A DNA stretch of 64,000 nucleotides, from positions 186,001 through 250,000 of the forward strand of contig JAJECO010000044.1 in assembly GCA_022822005.1 (NCBI GenBank), read 5' to 3'. The stretch comes from Candidatus Poribacteria bacterium. Its GTDB lineage: Bacteria; Poribacteria; WGA-4E; PCPOR2b. The notes below the pieces were generated by a model. The model ran no database searches and was not told the origin of the DNA. It worked only from the letters and a program-made list of their open reading frames with translations. Position 1 is the first letter of the stretch. Each line of letters starts with the position of its first letter. A program made the translations under genes and the position numbers. Positions 42,959 through 52,170 of the stretch are shown here, piece after piece.

Positions 42959-45022
42959 TTAAAACAGAAAATCTGACTCAAAGAGGTAGGACATCTTGGT
43001 AAGGACCGCCCGCTCTCCGTTGGTGCTGTCAGCGAACACGAGGAAGAATCGGCTCTCTGGGGTGAAGCGGTAATCAAAGACAGAGTTGAAGTTATACTTA
43101 ACCTCGTGGGACATACGCTCGTCCACCCGCTCGACGAAGATCCGCCAGCCCATCCGATAGGTGAATTGGTAGGTGGTGTTCACCCCAACGATGAGTGTAT
43201 TGCGATTTTCGCGCCAGAAGAAGTTGCTTCCGTTCACGCCGAAACTGAGTTTGCCGAAAAGATTGACGTTGGCAGAGACTCGCGTGTACCGGCTATATTT
43301 GTTTTGACGGGGACCAAAGCGGTTATACAGCGATAAACGTCCCCATTTTGGACGGTAACTGATGTTTGTGCCGATATATTCCCTGTCGTAAAGGGTTCCA
43401 TCCTCACGTCGTGTTCCGCTGCCTACAAAGGTATACAGATCAAATCTACCGATATCTACCCCGCCGGACAACCCGATACGCCGGTCCCATAACAGATGCT
43501 GTCCGTTAAGTTTATAGAGGTGATAACCGCTTAGGTAGTATCCGCGGACAAGGCTATCTTTGTCGAATCGATGCCTGTATCGCAAACGACCAAAAGTCTT
43601 GCGGAACGCTTCATCTTCCAACCCCATCTCGTTGGGGCGGAAACCCTCTGGCATATCTTCGACGCGGGCTTGGGCGCCCCAACCGCTCTCATGATCCCAA
43701 TCCATGGAGGCGTGGAACGCTGAGTGCATCTCACCGTGGATCAGATCGGTCACATATTGGCCCCGAGCGGTCACGTCGCGGTTGAGAGCGAATCGACCAT
43801 CTAACGAAACCAGCGTCACGTCTCGGTCTTCCTGATGCTTCTGCAATCCCATTGCGCCGATCACGGTGCGCTCGCCAACGTTTCGGCTGATTCGCGTCGC
43901 GAGGAGGTTCGCCTGCTTCTTCTTATCGTCGTCGTAGCGGTCAACCATCGTTCCGTAGGTATCGATAAAAGCGAAATTGTAATCCCCAACTTTTCCTGTT
44001 GATTTCACACCGTAATCGATATCCTGAACTCGACGACTATAAAATAGGTCGAGCGGCATTTCAAATAACTCCGATCCCTCTCGGAAAAACGGGCGTCGTT
44101 CCGGTAGAGACATCTCCCGATCGCTTGAGACGCTGATGCGCGTTGCATCGCTTTCCAGTTGTGAAAAGTCCGGGTTAAACGTCAGATTTGTGGTGATGTT
44201 TGTCGAGAATGGGATGGCGATGTCTAAGCCGGTACTCATATCGAGCGACTCGCCTTCTACCGAGCGTTGGGTCACGTAGGGCAGAATATCGATCTTTCGA
44301 TCCGCATTCACTCTACTGAATTCGAGGTCCTCCAACTTGCCGAACTCCGAAACCCGACTAAAATCGTCTCCTGTATCCGCCCACGTATAACGGGTCCCTT
44401 CCATCGGGTGGGGTCGCGCAAAGTTAATGCCCCATGTCGTTGCTTCGGGATCGAAGCGGAGTTCGCTGAAGGGAATTGCCATTTCCGCTGTCCAATGGTT
44501 TCCGTTCTTCTGGACCTTTGCCTCCCAGTCCGCATCCCACGCTTGGTCAAAATTGCTCTCGTTGCTGATTTTTGCGTCCATCTGCGTGCCCAACGTGTTG
44601 ACCGCGAGAACGTAGCAGTTACGCTGATCATGGTAGGTATCAAGCAGCACCTGGATCGTGTCATCACGCCAGACAGGGGCATCGCGGCGCGTTTGCGTCT
44701 CACGCAATGCCTCCATATTCGGTTCATCGCAATGTACACCGACATAAAGCGTATTTGCATCATACAGGACCATCGCCTTAGTACCTAACTCTGCGGGGAC
44801 GCCGTGTGCCCCTTCCACGCGATAGAAATTGTCCGCGATCTCGGCTTGTTCCCAGACGCCATCGCAGAGATCCCCATCAATGATGGGCGGCGTATCGAGC
44901 CATTTGGCTTTGATGACACGCCCTGAATTTTGAGTGTTAGCGAAAGCTGATGTCGTTAAACACGCTGTTATGATTAGGATCCCTAAGGTTATCCATTGTC
45001 GTTGTCGAAAATTTGTCCACAT
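42959..45022 (-). CDS. Exported CBM9-like domain plus DUF5916 beta-barrel protein
   Basis: A 687-residue exported protein. A signal peptide (about residues 1-29, LGILIITACLTTSAFA) is followed by a CBM9-like sugar-binding domain (35-230: PPIIDGDLCDGVWEQAEIAD, DANTLYVGVHCDEPNM, WTAEMAIPFSELRF). The rest (about 240-687) matches DUF5916, a predicted outer-membrane beta-barrel with alternating strands (LSLYNRFGPRQNKYSRYTRV, GVNTTYQFTYRMGWRIFVER) and a terminal aromatic residue (FESDFLF) like the sorting signal of outer-membrane proteins. A role in polysaccharide binding or uptake at the surface is plausible. TAGGAG precedes the ATG. It implies a diderm envelope. Confidence 0.85.
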   Translation of the reverse strand: MWTNFRQRQWITLGILIITACLTTSAFANTQNSGRVIKAKWLDTPPIIDGDLCDGVWEQAEIADNFYRVEGAHGVPAELGTKAMVLYDANTLYVGVHCDEPNMEALRETQTRRDAPVWRDDTIQVLLDTYHDQRNCYVLAVNTLGTQMDAKISNESNFDQAWDADWEAKVQKNGNHWTAEMAIPFSELRFDPEATTWGINFARPHPMEGTRYTWADTGDDFSRVSEFGKLEDLEFSRVNADRKIDILPYVTQRSVEGESLDMSTGLDIAIPFSTNITTNLTFNPDFSQLESDATRISVSSDREMSLPERRPFFREGSELFEMPLDLFYSRRVQDIDYGVKSTGKVGDYNFAFIDTYGTMVDRYDDDKKKQANLLATRISRNVGERTVIGAMGLQKHQEDRDVTLVSLDGRFALNRDVTARGQYVTDLIHGEMHSAFHASMDWDHESGWGAQARVEDMPEGFRPNEMGLEDEAFRKTFGRLRYRHRFDKDSLVRGYYLSGYHLYKLNGQHLLWDRRIGLSGGVDIGRFDLYTFVGSGTRREDGTLYDREYIGTNISYRPKWGRLSLYNRFGPRQNKYSRYTRVSANVNLFGKLSFGVNGSNFFWRENRNTLIVGVNTTYQFTYRMGWRIFVERVDERMSHEVKYNFNSVFDYRFTPESRFFLVFADSTNGERAVLTKMSYLFESDFLF

Positions 45023-45041
45023 TATGACTGCTATCTCCTAT

Positions 45042-47348
45042 CTATGCTGCCCAAGCAGTATCATCAACCGAATCTGCTTTCTTGAACTGTTTGCTATACA
45101 TATCTGCGTACATCCCATCAGCTTCTAACAATTGCTCATGGGTGCCAACTTCAACGATCTTGCCCTCTTTCATCGCAATAATCATATCCGCATTCATAAT
45201 GGTTGAAAGGCGGTGTGCGATGACGAACGAGGTTCTGGACTGCATCAACCGATCCAGTGCCTCTTGGATCTGTGCCTCAGATTCCGTGTCCAGATTAGAG
45301 GTTGCTTCGTCCAGAATCAGGATGCGCGGGTCTCGTAAAATGGTGCGCGCAATGGCGATGCGCTGCTTCTGCCCGCCAGAGAGGCGCATCCCGCGTTCCC
45401 CAACTTCTGTCTCATATCCCTCCGGTAACTGATCAACAATGAACTGGTGTGCGTTGGCGGCGAGAGCCGCTTGCACCACCTCTTCATCCGTGGCGCCGAG
45501 TTTGCCGAATCGTATGTTCTCGGTAATCGAACCCGCGAACAGGAAATTATCCTGTAACACAATTCCCATCTGATTTCGCAGCGACTTAATCGAAACGTCA
45601 CGGAGGTTATGCTCATCCACGAAGATATTCCCCTCTACCGGATCGTAGAATCTGGAGATCAGGTTCGCAATGGTGGTTTTTCCACACCCTGATGGTCCAA
45701 CCAACGCCACCATCATCCCCGGTTTGGCTTCGAGGCTGATGTTGTGCAGCACCGGGTTCTCTGGTTCATAATGGAAGGAGACGTTATCAAACTTGACATG
45801 TCCATGGATGCGGGGAAGGGTTATCGCGTCGGGTGTTTCTTCAACGGTCGGTTCCGAGTCGAGCAGACCGAAAACGCGTTCAGCCGAAATCATCGCCTCT
45901 TGAATTTGTGTGTTGACCCGAATCAGGTTCATGATAGGCTCTTGGAGGCGTTCCATAAACTGGTAAAAAGCGATCATTGCCCCGATGGTAAAGTCGCCCT
46001 GAATGACCAGATACCCGCCATAACAGAGTACCGCAGCCCTACCGATTGACCGGAAGAAGAGTGCAACACGGCCCATCGCCGTTTGGGTTGCCATGATTTT
46101 GATTCTTGACTCAAGGGTCTCGCGCATATTATGGAACAGCTGTCGTTCATGGTAACGTTCCCGATGAAAAGCCTTGACGACCTTTGCGCCCGCAACCGCC
46201 TCGTACATCCCCGTTCCAATATCCGCCCACTTGTGCCGCCATTGACGCCACATCGGACGCAGCCGTTGGAGGAAGAGGTGATAGTTCCCGATAATCATCG
46301 GGAAAATCAGCAGGGAGAAGAGGGTCAACTTCCAATTCCAATATAGCATGAGACCGAGCATGAGGACGAAAGTTACCGCATCGGTTATGATCCGAATCGT
46401 TGTTTCGGTAGCGAGGTTCCGCAGCGAAGCGACATCCTCTCTGACTCGCGAGATGATCTGTCCCGTCCCTTGGGATTCATAGAACTGCATCGACAGCGAC
46501 TGTAGGTGAGAGAACACCTTATTTCTTAGGTCAAACAGGACACGCTGACTGACCCATGTCATCACGTAGGTGCAGAGGTAGGACAGGATACCGAAAATCG
46601 CATAGTAGACAACAATAACGACAAGGATAATAACCAACCAGTTGATCAGCGTATAATGGAAGTCATACCCTAACACGCTGTGTGTAAGCGTTGCCGCATA
46701 AATCTTAATTTCGCCATCGGCGGCGTACAGCTTACCGTTTTCTTTCCAAATCGTATGATGTTTTTCGTTTGCCCTATCAATGACGAGCCACCGGCTGCCT
46801 GGCTCGTCAACTGAGACGATTGCCTTTGAAGACAGTAGGATATCACGATCTTTGAACGCGTCATGTAACTTAGTGGATGCTTTATTAAACTCCTTACGTG
46901 AAAGATCTGACATCCTCTCAACTTCTGCTAAATCCGCCACGCCTTCAAGTGTTTCTAAATACTTCTTCTTTTGGAAGCCCGAGTCAAGCCGGAACACCTT
47001 CTGATTAATCCGGTATTTCTGACTTGTTTCGGTATCATTAAGTTCCCATTTTTGTCCCTGCTTTTCAATTGAAACGAGAGTGCTTGCGGAGAGTGAAATC
47101 CCTCTCGCTTCAAACTCCTGCCTCAACCTGTTAGAAACCACCACCTGATTGTCTAAATCATCCCGAAACGTCAAATTGAAACTTGCGAGTGGTTTGTTAG
47201 CGGGCATCAAAAGGTCATCAATGACGAACTTTTGAACAAGCGGCATGAATAGTGGCGATTGCCCCACAAGCACAACCAAGAAGAACCCGAGGATCAGCTT
47301 GGGTAGATAAGGCTTCGCGTATGCAAATAATCTGAAAAACTGTTTCAT
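45042..47348 (-). CDS. ABC exporter (MsbA-like half transporter) with duplicated extracytoplasmic insert
   Basis: A 768-residue fused permease-ATPase. The first helix (about residues 18-40) is followed by an unusual insert (about 50-225) before the remaining five helices. The insert contains a tandem duplication: QEFEARGISLSASTLVSIEK and DAFKDRDILLSSKAIVSVDE, each continuing with a Trp-centred strand. The ATPase has Walker A GPSGCGKTT, LSGGQKQRIAIAR and Walker B ILILDEATSNLD. It probably exports a lipid, peptide or drug as a dimer. The ATG at 47348 (GTGGAG upstream) is preferred over a GTG four codons earlier. It follows the BtrH-like gene by about 35 nt in the same direction. Confidence 0.9.
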   Translation of the reverse strand: MKQFFRLFAYAKPYLPKLILGFFLVVLVGQSPLFMPLVQKFVIDDLLMPANKPLASFNLTFRDDLDNQVVVSNRLRQEFEARGISLSASTLVSIEKQGQKWELNDTETSQKYRINQKVFRLDSGFQKKKYLETLEGVADLAEVERMSDLSRKEFNKASTKLHDAFKDRDILLSSKAIVSVDEPGSRWLVIDRANEKHHTIWKENGKLYAADGEIKIYAATLTHSVLGYDFHYTLINWLVIILVVIVVYYAIFGILSYLCTYVMTWVSQRVLFDLRNKVFSHLQSLSMQFYESQGTGQIISRVREDVASLRNLATETTIRIITDAVTFVLMLGLMLYWNWKLTLFSLLIFPMIIGNYHLFLQRLRPMWRQWRHKWADIGTGMYEAVAGAKVVKAFHRERYHERQLFHNMRETLESRIKIMATQTAMGRVALFFRSIGRAAVLCYGGYLVIQGDFTIGAMIAFYQFMERLQEPIMNLIRVNTQIQEAMISAERVFGLLDSEPTVEETPDAITLPRIHGHVKFDNVSFHYEPENPVLHNISLEAKPGMMVALVGPSGCGKTTIANLISRFYDPVEGNIFVDEHNLRDVSIKSLRNQMGIVLQDNFLFAGSITENIRFGKLGATDEEVVQAALAANAHQFIVDQLPEGYETEVGERGMRLSGGQKQRIAIARTILRDPRILILDEATSNLDTESEAQIQEALDRLMQSRTSFVIAHRLSTIMNADMIIAMKEGKIVEVGTHEQLLEADGMYADMYSKQFKKADSVDDTAWAA

Positions 47349-47382
47349 TGCTGACTCCACTTTGCTACAATTCAGTTAACAC

Positions 47383-48483
47383 TTACATCTTCATCTTCTC
47401 GCTATTTTGGAGCACGTCTCGAATCTCTCTAATTGCCTTTGTCTCCACTGCCACAGTCTTTTGGAGCAGTCTAATCGCTACACGGCATTTCGGCTTGAAG
47501 TGATTTATGGCTTCTTTCGGGCTCTGTGCCCCTTGGTTCGGGTGCATCCACATCTGCATCCGAGACAGTCCCAAGCCGAGTCGAACTTTGGGCGTCGCAT
47601 CCGTTGAGGAAGTTTCGTACGCTTCAAGTGAAGGTAGTGCCCTCTTAACGGCTTTGAGTAATCCTACAACCTTTTGGTACTCATCAATCGCTTTATCCAG
47701 ATGCTCAAGTTCATCCTCATCTTCAAAGTGTTCTCTGATCATCTGTAGATAGTCCACAGCTGCTGTTCGCGCTTCAATAAATTGCGTCAGCGGTTGTCCG
47801 CTCCACTTCATAACTTTAGAAACGTTATGCTCGGTCAGTTTTCGCCTGCGACTCAGTAGACCGCTCAAGTGGGTGATCAGTTCGTCATAGGCTGCGAGAC
47901 CGACTGCACAACCGTTAATCTTTCGGCGGGTCTCTGCCATTTTTCTGGCAACGCGCAGGGTGCCTAATGCTGCATCTCTGCCCTTGGGTTCGCGCTCACG
48001 CTCGCCGATTACAAACTGGTAGTAGCCGTGGGGACCCAGTTCAAGGAATCCACCGCTTGGCTGCCACTCTTTGTGGAGATCTGCGGCTTTGATCTGATAG
48101 CGAGAACCGTTCTGGCAGATAAGGGTTTCTGGTCCGTTGTCCTGGGTGAGGAACGGGCAGGAATCGTCAAACGGCAGTAATGTCGGTTTTCCAGCGCGCG
48201 TGTTTTCTTGGAGCCGCTCCGATGCAGCCTCGTAGGTATCATCGTATGAGACTTCGAAGCTATAACCGAGTGTGCGGCAGGTTGCGCGCAGGGGGTTGTG
48301 GAAAAAGGTATTCATCCCCGCTTCAGGGTCCGTGCGGTTATAAAAGAAGCGGAAGGCTTCACCGGACGCACCCATCAGATAGGTATATGAAATATCTTCC
48401 TCGCGATATTTCAGCGCTTCTTGGACAGTGTGGATATAATCTATAGGTCGCGTTAGGGCCATTGGTTGATTCGTTTGGTTCAT
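47383..48483 (-). CDS. BtrH N-terminal-like (C39-peptidase-like) protein, tentative
   Basis: A 366-residue protein of uncertain family. The N-terminal 150 residues (YIHTVQEALKYREEDISYTY, LMGASGEAFRFFYNRTDPEA, CRTLGYSFEV, CPFLTQDNG) resemble the BtrH N-terminal/papain-like fold in which a small protein recognises an acyl or peptide substrate. An obvious catalytic Cys-His pair is not clear. The C-terminal part (180-366) is largely helical with coiled-coil character (EHFEDEDELEHLDKAIDEYQ). It lies immediately upstream of the ABC exporter, as expected if it processes the exported cargo; this is inference. GGGAGAAG precedes the ATG. Confidence 0.5.
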   Translation of the reverse strand: MNQTNQPMALTRPIDYIHTVQEALKYREEDISYTYLMGASGEAFRFFYNRTDPEAGMNTFFHNPLRATCRTLGYSFEVSYDDTYEAASERLQENTRAGKPTLLPFDDSCPFLTQDNGPETLICQNGSRYQIKAADLHKEWQPSGGFLELGPHGYYQFVIGEREREPKGRDAALGTLRVARKMAETRRKINGCAVGLAAYDELITHLSGLLSRRRKLTEHNVSKVMKWSGQPLTQFIEARTAAVDYLQMIREHFEDEDELEHLDKAIDEYQKVVGLLKAVKRALPSLEAYETSSTDATPKVRLGLGLSRMQMWMHPNQGAQSPKEAINHFKPKCRVAIRLLQKTVAVETKAIREIRDVLQNSEKMKM

Positions 48484-48944
48484 TGTTACTTCTCCCGGCT
48501 TTTTTCAGCCTTTGTGTTAGGTTTTCCCCAACATAAAATGATGGAGTGGAATAATATAGGCTCCACCATCGTTGACACGAGACGACTATTATGCATAAAC
48601 CGTGCCAACTCCAAATCCGGATCTATAAATGGGCTTGAACCCTTGCTATGGCTGGATTCTCTGGAAAAAGGCATTGACCGGGACAGAATATCTGAATCGT
48701 TTCAAAATGTGACAGTCGGAGAGGGGCAAGGAGGGTTATTTGAGGGGAAAAGGTCGCTGCGGTGCATCAATACAGGGTTTGCGCTTGATGTGTTACATTT
48801 TGCAACATGTTACATTTTGCAACGGCGCGGTATGCAGTGCGAAGGTGTTTTTCCTATTGTCAATCATCGACGAGAGGTGTTAAAATACCGCGGAATATAG
48901 AAACACACCTAATCTCAGATCTGAAAGGGAACGTGCAGGTGAAC
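48484..48944. other. Divergent intergenic region
   Basis: No convincing gene; the small frames here lack family features. It separates the minus-strand BtrH-like gene from the plus-strand aspartoacylase-like gene and includes the 16-bp tandem repeat at 48791-48823. Confidence 0.5.
48791..48823. promoter_or_regulatory. Tandem 16-bp repeat, possible operator
   Basis: TGTTACATTTTGCAAC occurs at 48791-48806 and again at 48808-48823, a 17-bp period. It lies about 120-150 nt before the ATG of the aspartoacylase-like gene, so it could be a regulator-binding site. The regulator is unknown. Confidence 0.45.
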
Positions 48945-49922
48945 ATGAACCGAGCCAAATTTGTCGTCGGCTCACTAATAGCAGAACCGGGGCGAAGTGT
49001 CGAAGGTCATCTTAAAGTGGGGAATATGCGGGATGGCACCCCCTTCCGATTGCCGATTGTTTTGGTTAACGGTGCAGGGGCTGGAAAAACGCTCTATCTA
49101 CAAGCAGCGAGCGATGGGGATGAGTTGAATGGGATTGCCGTTATCCACGAAATTTTACGCCAGATTCGTCCTGAGACGCTACGCGGCAGAGTTATCGCTG
49201 TCCCGATTGTGAACTTTCACGCCTTTCACGCCAGACAAGCCTACAGTCCCGTCGATAACACGAAGATGAATCGATGCTTTCCGGGACGCCCCAATGGCAC
49301 TTCCAGTGAACGGATTGCTTACAAGCTCTTTCATACACTTATCCGCCAAGCCGATTATTGCATTGACCTACATCAAGGCGGTGTCCACCCCATGATTGAT
49401 GAGGTTCGAGTGCGTGTTGACCCGAAACACTCCCAACATGCAGCCTGCCTTGAATTAGCTCGTATCTTTGGGATGGGTTACATCTTTGATCAGAAAGGGC
49501 CGAAGGGACAACTCGCTCAAGCAGCCCCAGAGATTGGTATTCCGACGATTGATCCGGAGTTGGGTGGGTGTCACGGTTGGGATGCTGCCAGCATTGCAAA
49601 AGGGGTGCAGGGCGTATTGAACATCTTGAAACAGTACAACTTCATTGATGGCGAACCGAAACTGCCCGAACGACAGGTGGTTGTTAATCGGTTTGTGTCA
49701 CTTTTTAGTGCCCAAGGCGGTTTCGTGTACTATCAGGCGGACTTGTATGACCGGGTGGAAGCGTATCAACCGATTGCGGAAATCTGTGATGTCTTTGGTC
49801 ATCTGCGGGAGACCATCCGAGCTCCTGAGAGTGGTATCTTCTGGTCGCGCCCTGTCTATCCCATGGTCGCCAGCGGTGAATCGATTGGGAAAATCGGGGT
49901 GCCATCTAACTACATCCAGTGA
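48945..49922 (+). CDS. Succinylglutamate desuccinylase/aspartoacylase family protein
   Basis: A 325-residue zinc-carboxypeptidase-like protein. The usual HGxE motif reads Asp57-Gly-Asp-Glu60 (QAASDGDELNGIAV), so the first zinc-binding His appears to be replaced by Asp. The later ligand His143 (DLHQGG) and the NTKMNRCFPG loop are present. C-terminal SLFSAQGGFVYY and IGEI-like strands fit the family's beta domain. Members cleave N-acyl amino acids or act as deacylases. The ATG at 48945 is chosen (AGGTG close by); a GTG two codons earlier or an upstream ATG at 48807 is possible but less family-like. Terminator follows at 49944. Confidence 0.83.
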   Translation: MNRAKFVVGSLIAEPGRSVEGHLKVGNMRDGTPFRLPIVLVNGAGAGKTLYLQAASDGDELNGIAVIHEILRQIRPETLRGRVIAVPIVNFHAFHARQAYSPVDNTKMNRCFPGRPNGTSSERIAYKLFHTLIRQADYCIDLHQGGVHPMIDEVRVRVDPKHSQHAACLELARIFGMGYIFDQKGPKGQLAQAAPEIGIPTIDPELGGCHGWDAASIAKGVQGVLNILKQYNFIDGEPKLPERQVVVNRFVSLFSAQGGFVYYQADLYDRVEAYQPIAEICDVFGHLRETIRAPESGIFWSRPVYPMVASGESIGKIGVPSNYIQ

Positions 49923-49943
49923 GTAGAGAAAACCGGAAAACGG

Positions 49944-49975
49944 GAAAATGAATTGTTTCATTTTCTTGCTTTTTT
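49944..49975 (+). terminator. Rho-independent terminator
   Basis: GAAAATGAA (49944-49952) pairs with TTCATTTTC (49957-49965) around TTGT, then TTGCTTTTTT. It closes the aspartoacylase-like transcript and, being between convergent genes, may also act on the prmA transcript. Confidence 0.8.
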
Positions 49976-50889
49976 CACCTTCCCATTTGCGCTAAAATAC
50001 CAACCCAATTCTCCCCGGTTTGCGCTACTTCTTGGCTCTCTTTCAGTTGGCGGACTTCGAGCACTCGGAAGCCGTTTTCACTCAACTGAGCTTCGACCTG
50101 CGACGCCTCCTGTACCAAAATCCCGGACAGTATCAACCGTCCTACTGGCTCAAGGAATTCCGGGCATCGAGGAATCATCGGTAAGATAACTTTTGTGAGG
50201 ATATTTGCGACGATAAGCGGATATTTTTGCTTTTCGAGCACGTTCAATCCGTCCCCTTGATACAAACGGATAACTGACCCTACCTCGTTGAGCTGAATAT
50301 TGCTTTGGGCGATTGGAATTGTTGTCGCGTCCAGATCAACGGCATCGACCCGTTTGGCGCCCAGCTTGGCGGCTGCGATCCCCAAAATTCCAGAACCTGT
50401 GCCGATATCGGCGACGACATCGGAATCCTCTATAGCTGCCTCCAGCAATTCTAAGGCGAGTTGTGTTGTGGCGTGTTGTCCTGTGCCGAATGCCATGCCC
50501 GGATCCAATCGGATCAAGATCTCAGATGGTTCGGGAACAATAGCATCCCATGTCGGCGCAATAACCAAGCGTTTTCCGATCTTTTGGGGTGGGAAGGCTG
50601 ACCGCCACTGCTCTGACCAATTATCTTCCTCAATGGACCGGAGCGTGACTTGTGCGGGGTGCGTGTCAATCCCTGCGTCAGTTAAACTTGCGAGAAAATC
50701 GCGCAAATCTTGGACTTGCTCACCAATGAGATCGTCCGTCGGGAAGTAGGAGATTAGTGTGACGGAAAGAGAGTTTGAGGAGAGGGTGTCTCTTATCTCG
50801 ATGCCCGTCGCATCGCGCTCAAAGAGATAGTTTGTGACAGCGTCCGATGCTTCTTGAGAGGTTGTGATTGTTACCTGAGCCCATTTCAT
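49975..50889 (-). CDS. prmA: Ribosomal protein L11 methyltransferase
   Basis: A 304-residue SAM-dependent methyltransferase that trimethylates ribosomal protein L11. The N-terminal substrate-binding domain (residues 1-110) is followed by the Rossmann methyltransferase fold. Motif I is DIGTGSGILGIAAAKLGAKR and the catalytic-site loop is NILTKVILPMIP (family motif NILA). RLDPGMAFGTGQHATTQLAL is the prmA hallmark. The ATG at 50889 (MKWAQVTITTS) fits the family start; the frame extends 9 codons further. It is the last gene of the hrcA-grpE-dnaK-dnaJ-prmA cluster, 111 nt after dnaJ, a common placement in several bacterial phyla. Confidence 0.9.
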   Translation of the reverse strand: MKWAQVTITTSQEASDAVTNYLFERDATGIEIRDTLSSNSLSVTLISYFPTDDLIGEQVQDLRDFLASLTDAGIDTHPAQVTLRSIEEDNWSEQWRSAFPPQKIGKRLVIAPTWDAIVPEPSEILIRLDPGMAFGTGQHATTQLALELLEAAIEDSDVVADIGTGSGILGIAAAKLGAKRVDAVDLDATTIPIAQSNIQLNEVGSVIRLYQGDGLNVLEKQKYPLIVANILTKVILPMIPRCPEFLEPVGRLILSGILVQEASQVEAQLSENGFRVLEVRQLKESQEVAQTGENWVGILAQMGR

Positions 50890-51000
50890 ATCTTGATGGG
50901 TTGTAGCGGGACCCAACTGAGAAGCGATGTAACGCTTTACCCTGCTAATAGTTCATGAAGCCCCGCTCCCAATTCAGCCACCTCTATTCTGTCACTGGAC

Positions 51001-52158
51001 TTATTGGCTTTTGTCGTCGTCGAGGTCGTCGTGGCGATGGAAAAGTTTATCGCCGAGTTTATCGAAAAAGCCTGAATGCTCTTCAGCTCCACCTTCGTTG
51101 CGTAGCTGGACAAAGGCCTCCAACAGTTCTGTTTCTCGCTCTGTTAGGTTCCTCGGCGTTTCGACCTGAAGTTCAACAATGAGGTCGCCAGAGCCGTAGC
51201 GGTTGTAGTAGGGAACGCCTTTGTAGGGGATGCGTAGCCTCGTGCCAAATTGCGTGCCACTCGGCACCGTGACTTTGACAGTGTCATCAATCGTTGGGAT
51301 TTCAATTGTGGTACCGAGCGCAGCTTGCGGAAATGAAATGCTCGCCCTCGTTATCAAATCGTTATTTTCTCGTACAAAGAGTTCGTGAGGTGCTACGTGG
51401 ATTACAACAAAGAGGTCACCGGGTGGCCCGCCATTGACTCCTGCTTCGCCTTCACCTCGCATCTGGATTTTGGCTCCGGTGTCAACGCCTTTAGGGACAC
51501 GAACTTTAATCTGGCGAACCTGCCGGACCTGCCCCTGGCCGCGGCATTCGTTGCAAGGTCTGGGAATCACTCTGCCTTCACCTTGGCAACGTGAACAGGT
51601 GCGCGACATACTGAAGAAGCCCTGTGTCCGAGTGACTTGTCCACGTCCAAAACATTCTGGACAGGTCTCCGGTTTCGATCCGACTTCAGCACCGGTGCCG
51701 TGACAGGTTTGACAGGTTTCTGAGCGTGGGACATCGATGGTCATGGTTTTTCCAAGCATGACATCTTCTAACGAGATTTGCAGATCGTATTGCAGGCTCC
51801 GCCCACGTTTGGGACCTGCCTGCCTACGGCTCGATCCGCCAAATCCGAAAAGATCGCCGAAATCGCCGAAAATGTCCCCGACAATATCCTCAAAGTTGCC
51901 GAAGTCAAATCCGCTCCCGCCCATCATTCCTTCTAAGCCTGCATGACCAAACCGATCGTAGCGGCTACGCTTCTCAGAATCGCGCAGGACTTCATACGCT
52001 TCAGTTGCTTCCCTGAATTTTTCTTCGGCTGCTTTATTGTCGGGATTCTTATCGGGGTGATACTTGATTGCCAGCTTGCGGTAGGCTTTCTTAATCTCGT
52101 CTTCGCCCGCGCTTTGACTGACATTGAGCACTTCATAGTAGTCGCGTTTTTCCGCCAT
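51001..52158 (-). CDS. dnaJ: Chaperone protein DnaJ
   Basis: A 385-residue type I DnaJ co-chaperone that stimulates DnaK ATPase and delivers unfolded proteins. The J domain (residues 5-70) has the HPD motif in [16 protein letters not shown] Gly/Phe-rich linker (78-112, FGFGGSSRR) is followed by the zinc-finger region with four CxxCxGxG-type repeats ([32 protein letters not shown]) and the C-terminal substrate domains. The gene starts 12 nt after dnaK stops and belongs to the CIRCE-controlled operon. The Asp-rich tail [12 protein letters not shown] is slightly longer than usual. Confidence 0.96.
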   Translation of the reverse strand: MAEKRDYYEVLNVSQSAGEDEIKKAYRKLAIKYHPDKNPDNKAAEEKFREATEAYEVLRDSEKRSRYDRFGHAGLEGMMGGSGFDFGNFEDIVGDIFGDFGDLFGFGGSSRRQAGPKRGRSLQYDLQISLEDVMLGKTMTIDVPRSETCQTCHGTGAEVGSKPETCPECFGRGQVTRTQGFFSMSRTCSRCQGEGRVIPRPCNECRGQGQVRQVRQIKVRVPKGVDTGAKIQMRGEGEAGVNGGPPGDLFVVIHVAPHELFVRENNDLITRASISFPQAALGTTIEIPTIDDTVKVTVPSGTQFGTRLRIPYKGVPYYNRYGSGDLIVELQVETPRNLTERETELLEAFVQLRNEGGAEEHSGFFDKLGDKLFHRHDDLDDDKSQ

Positions 52159-52170
52159 GGGTCCTCCCCA

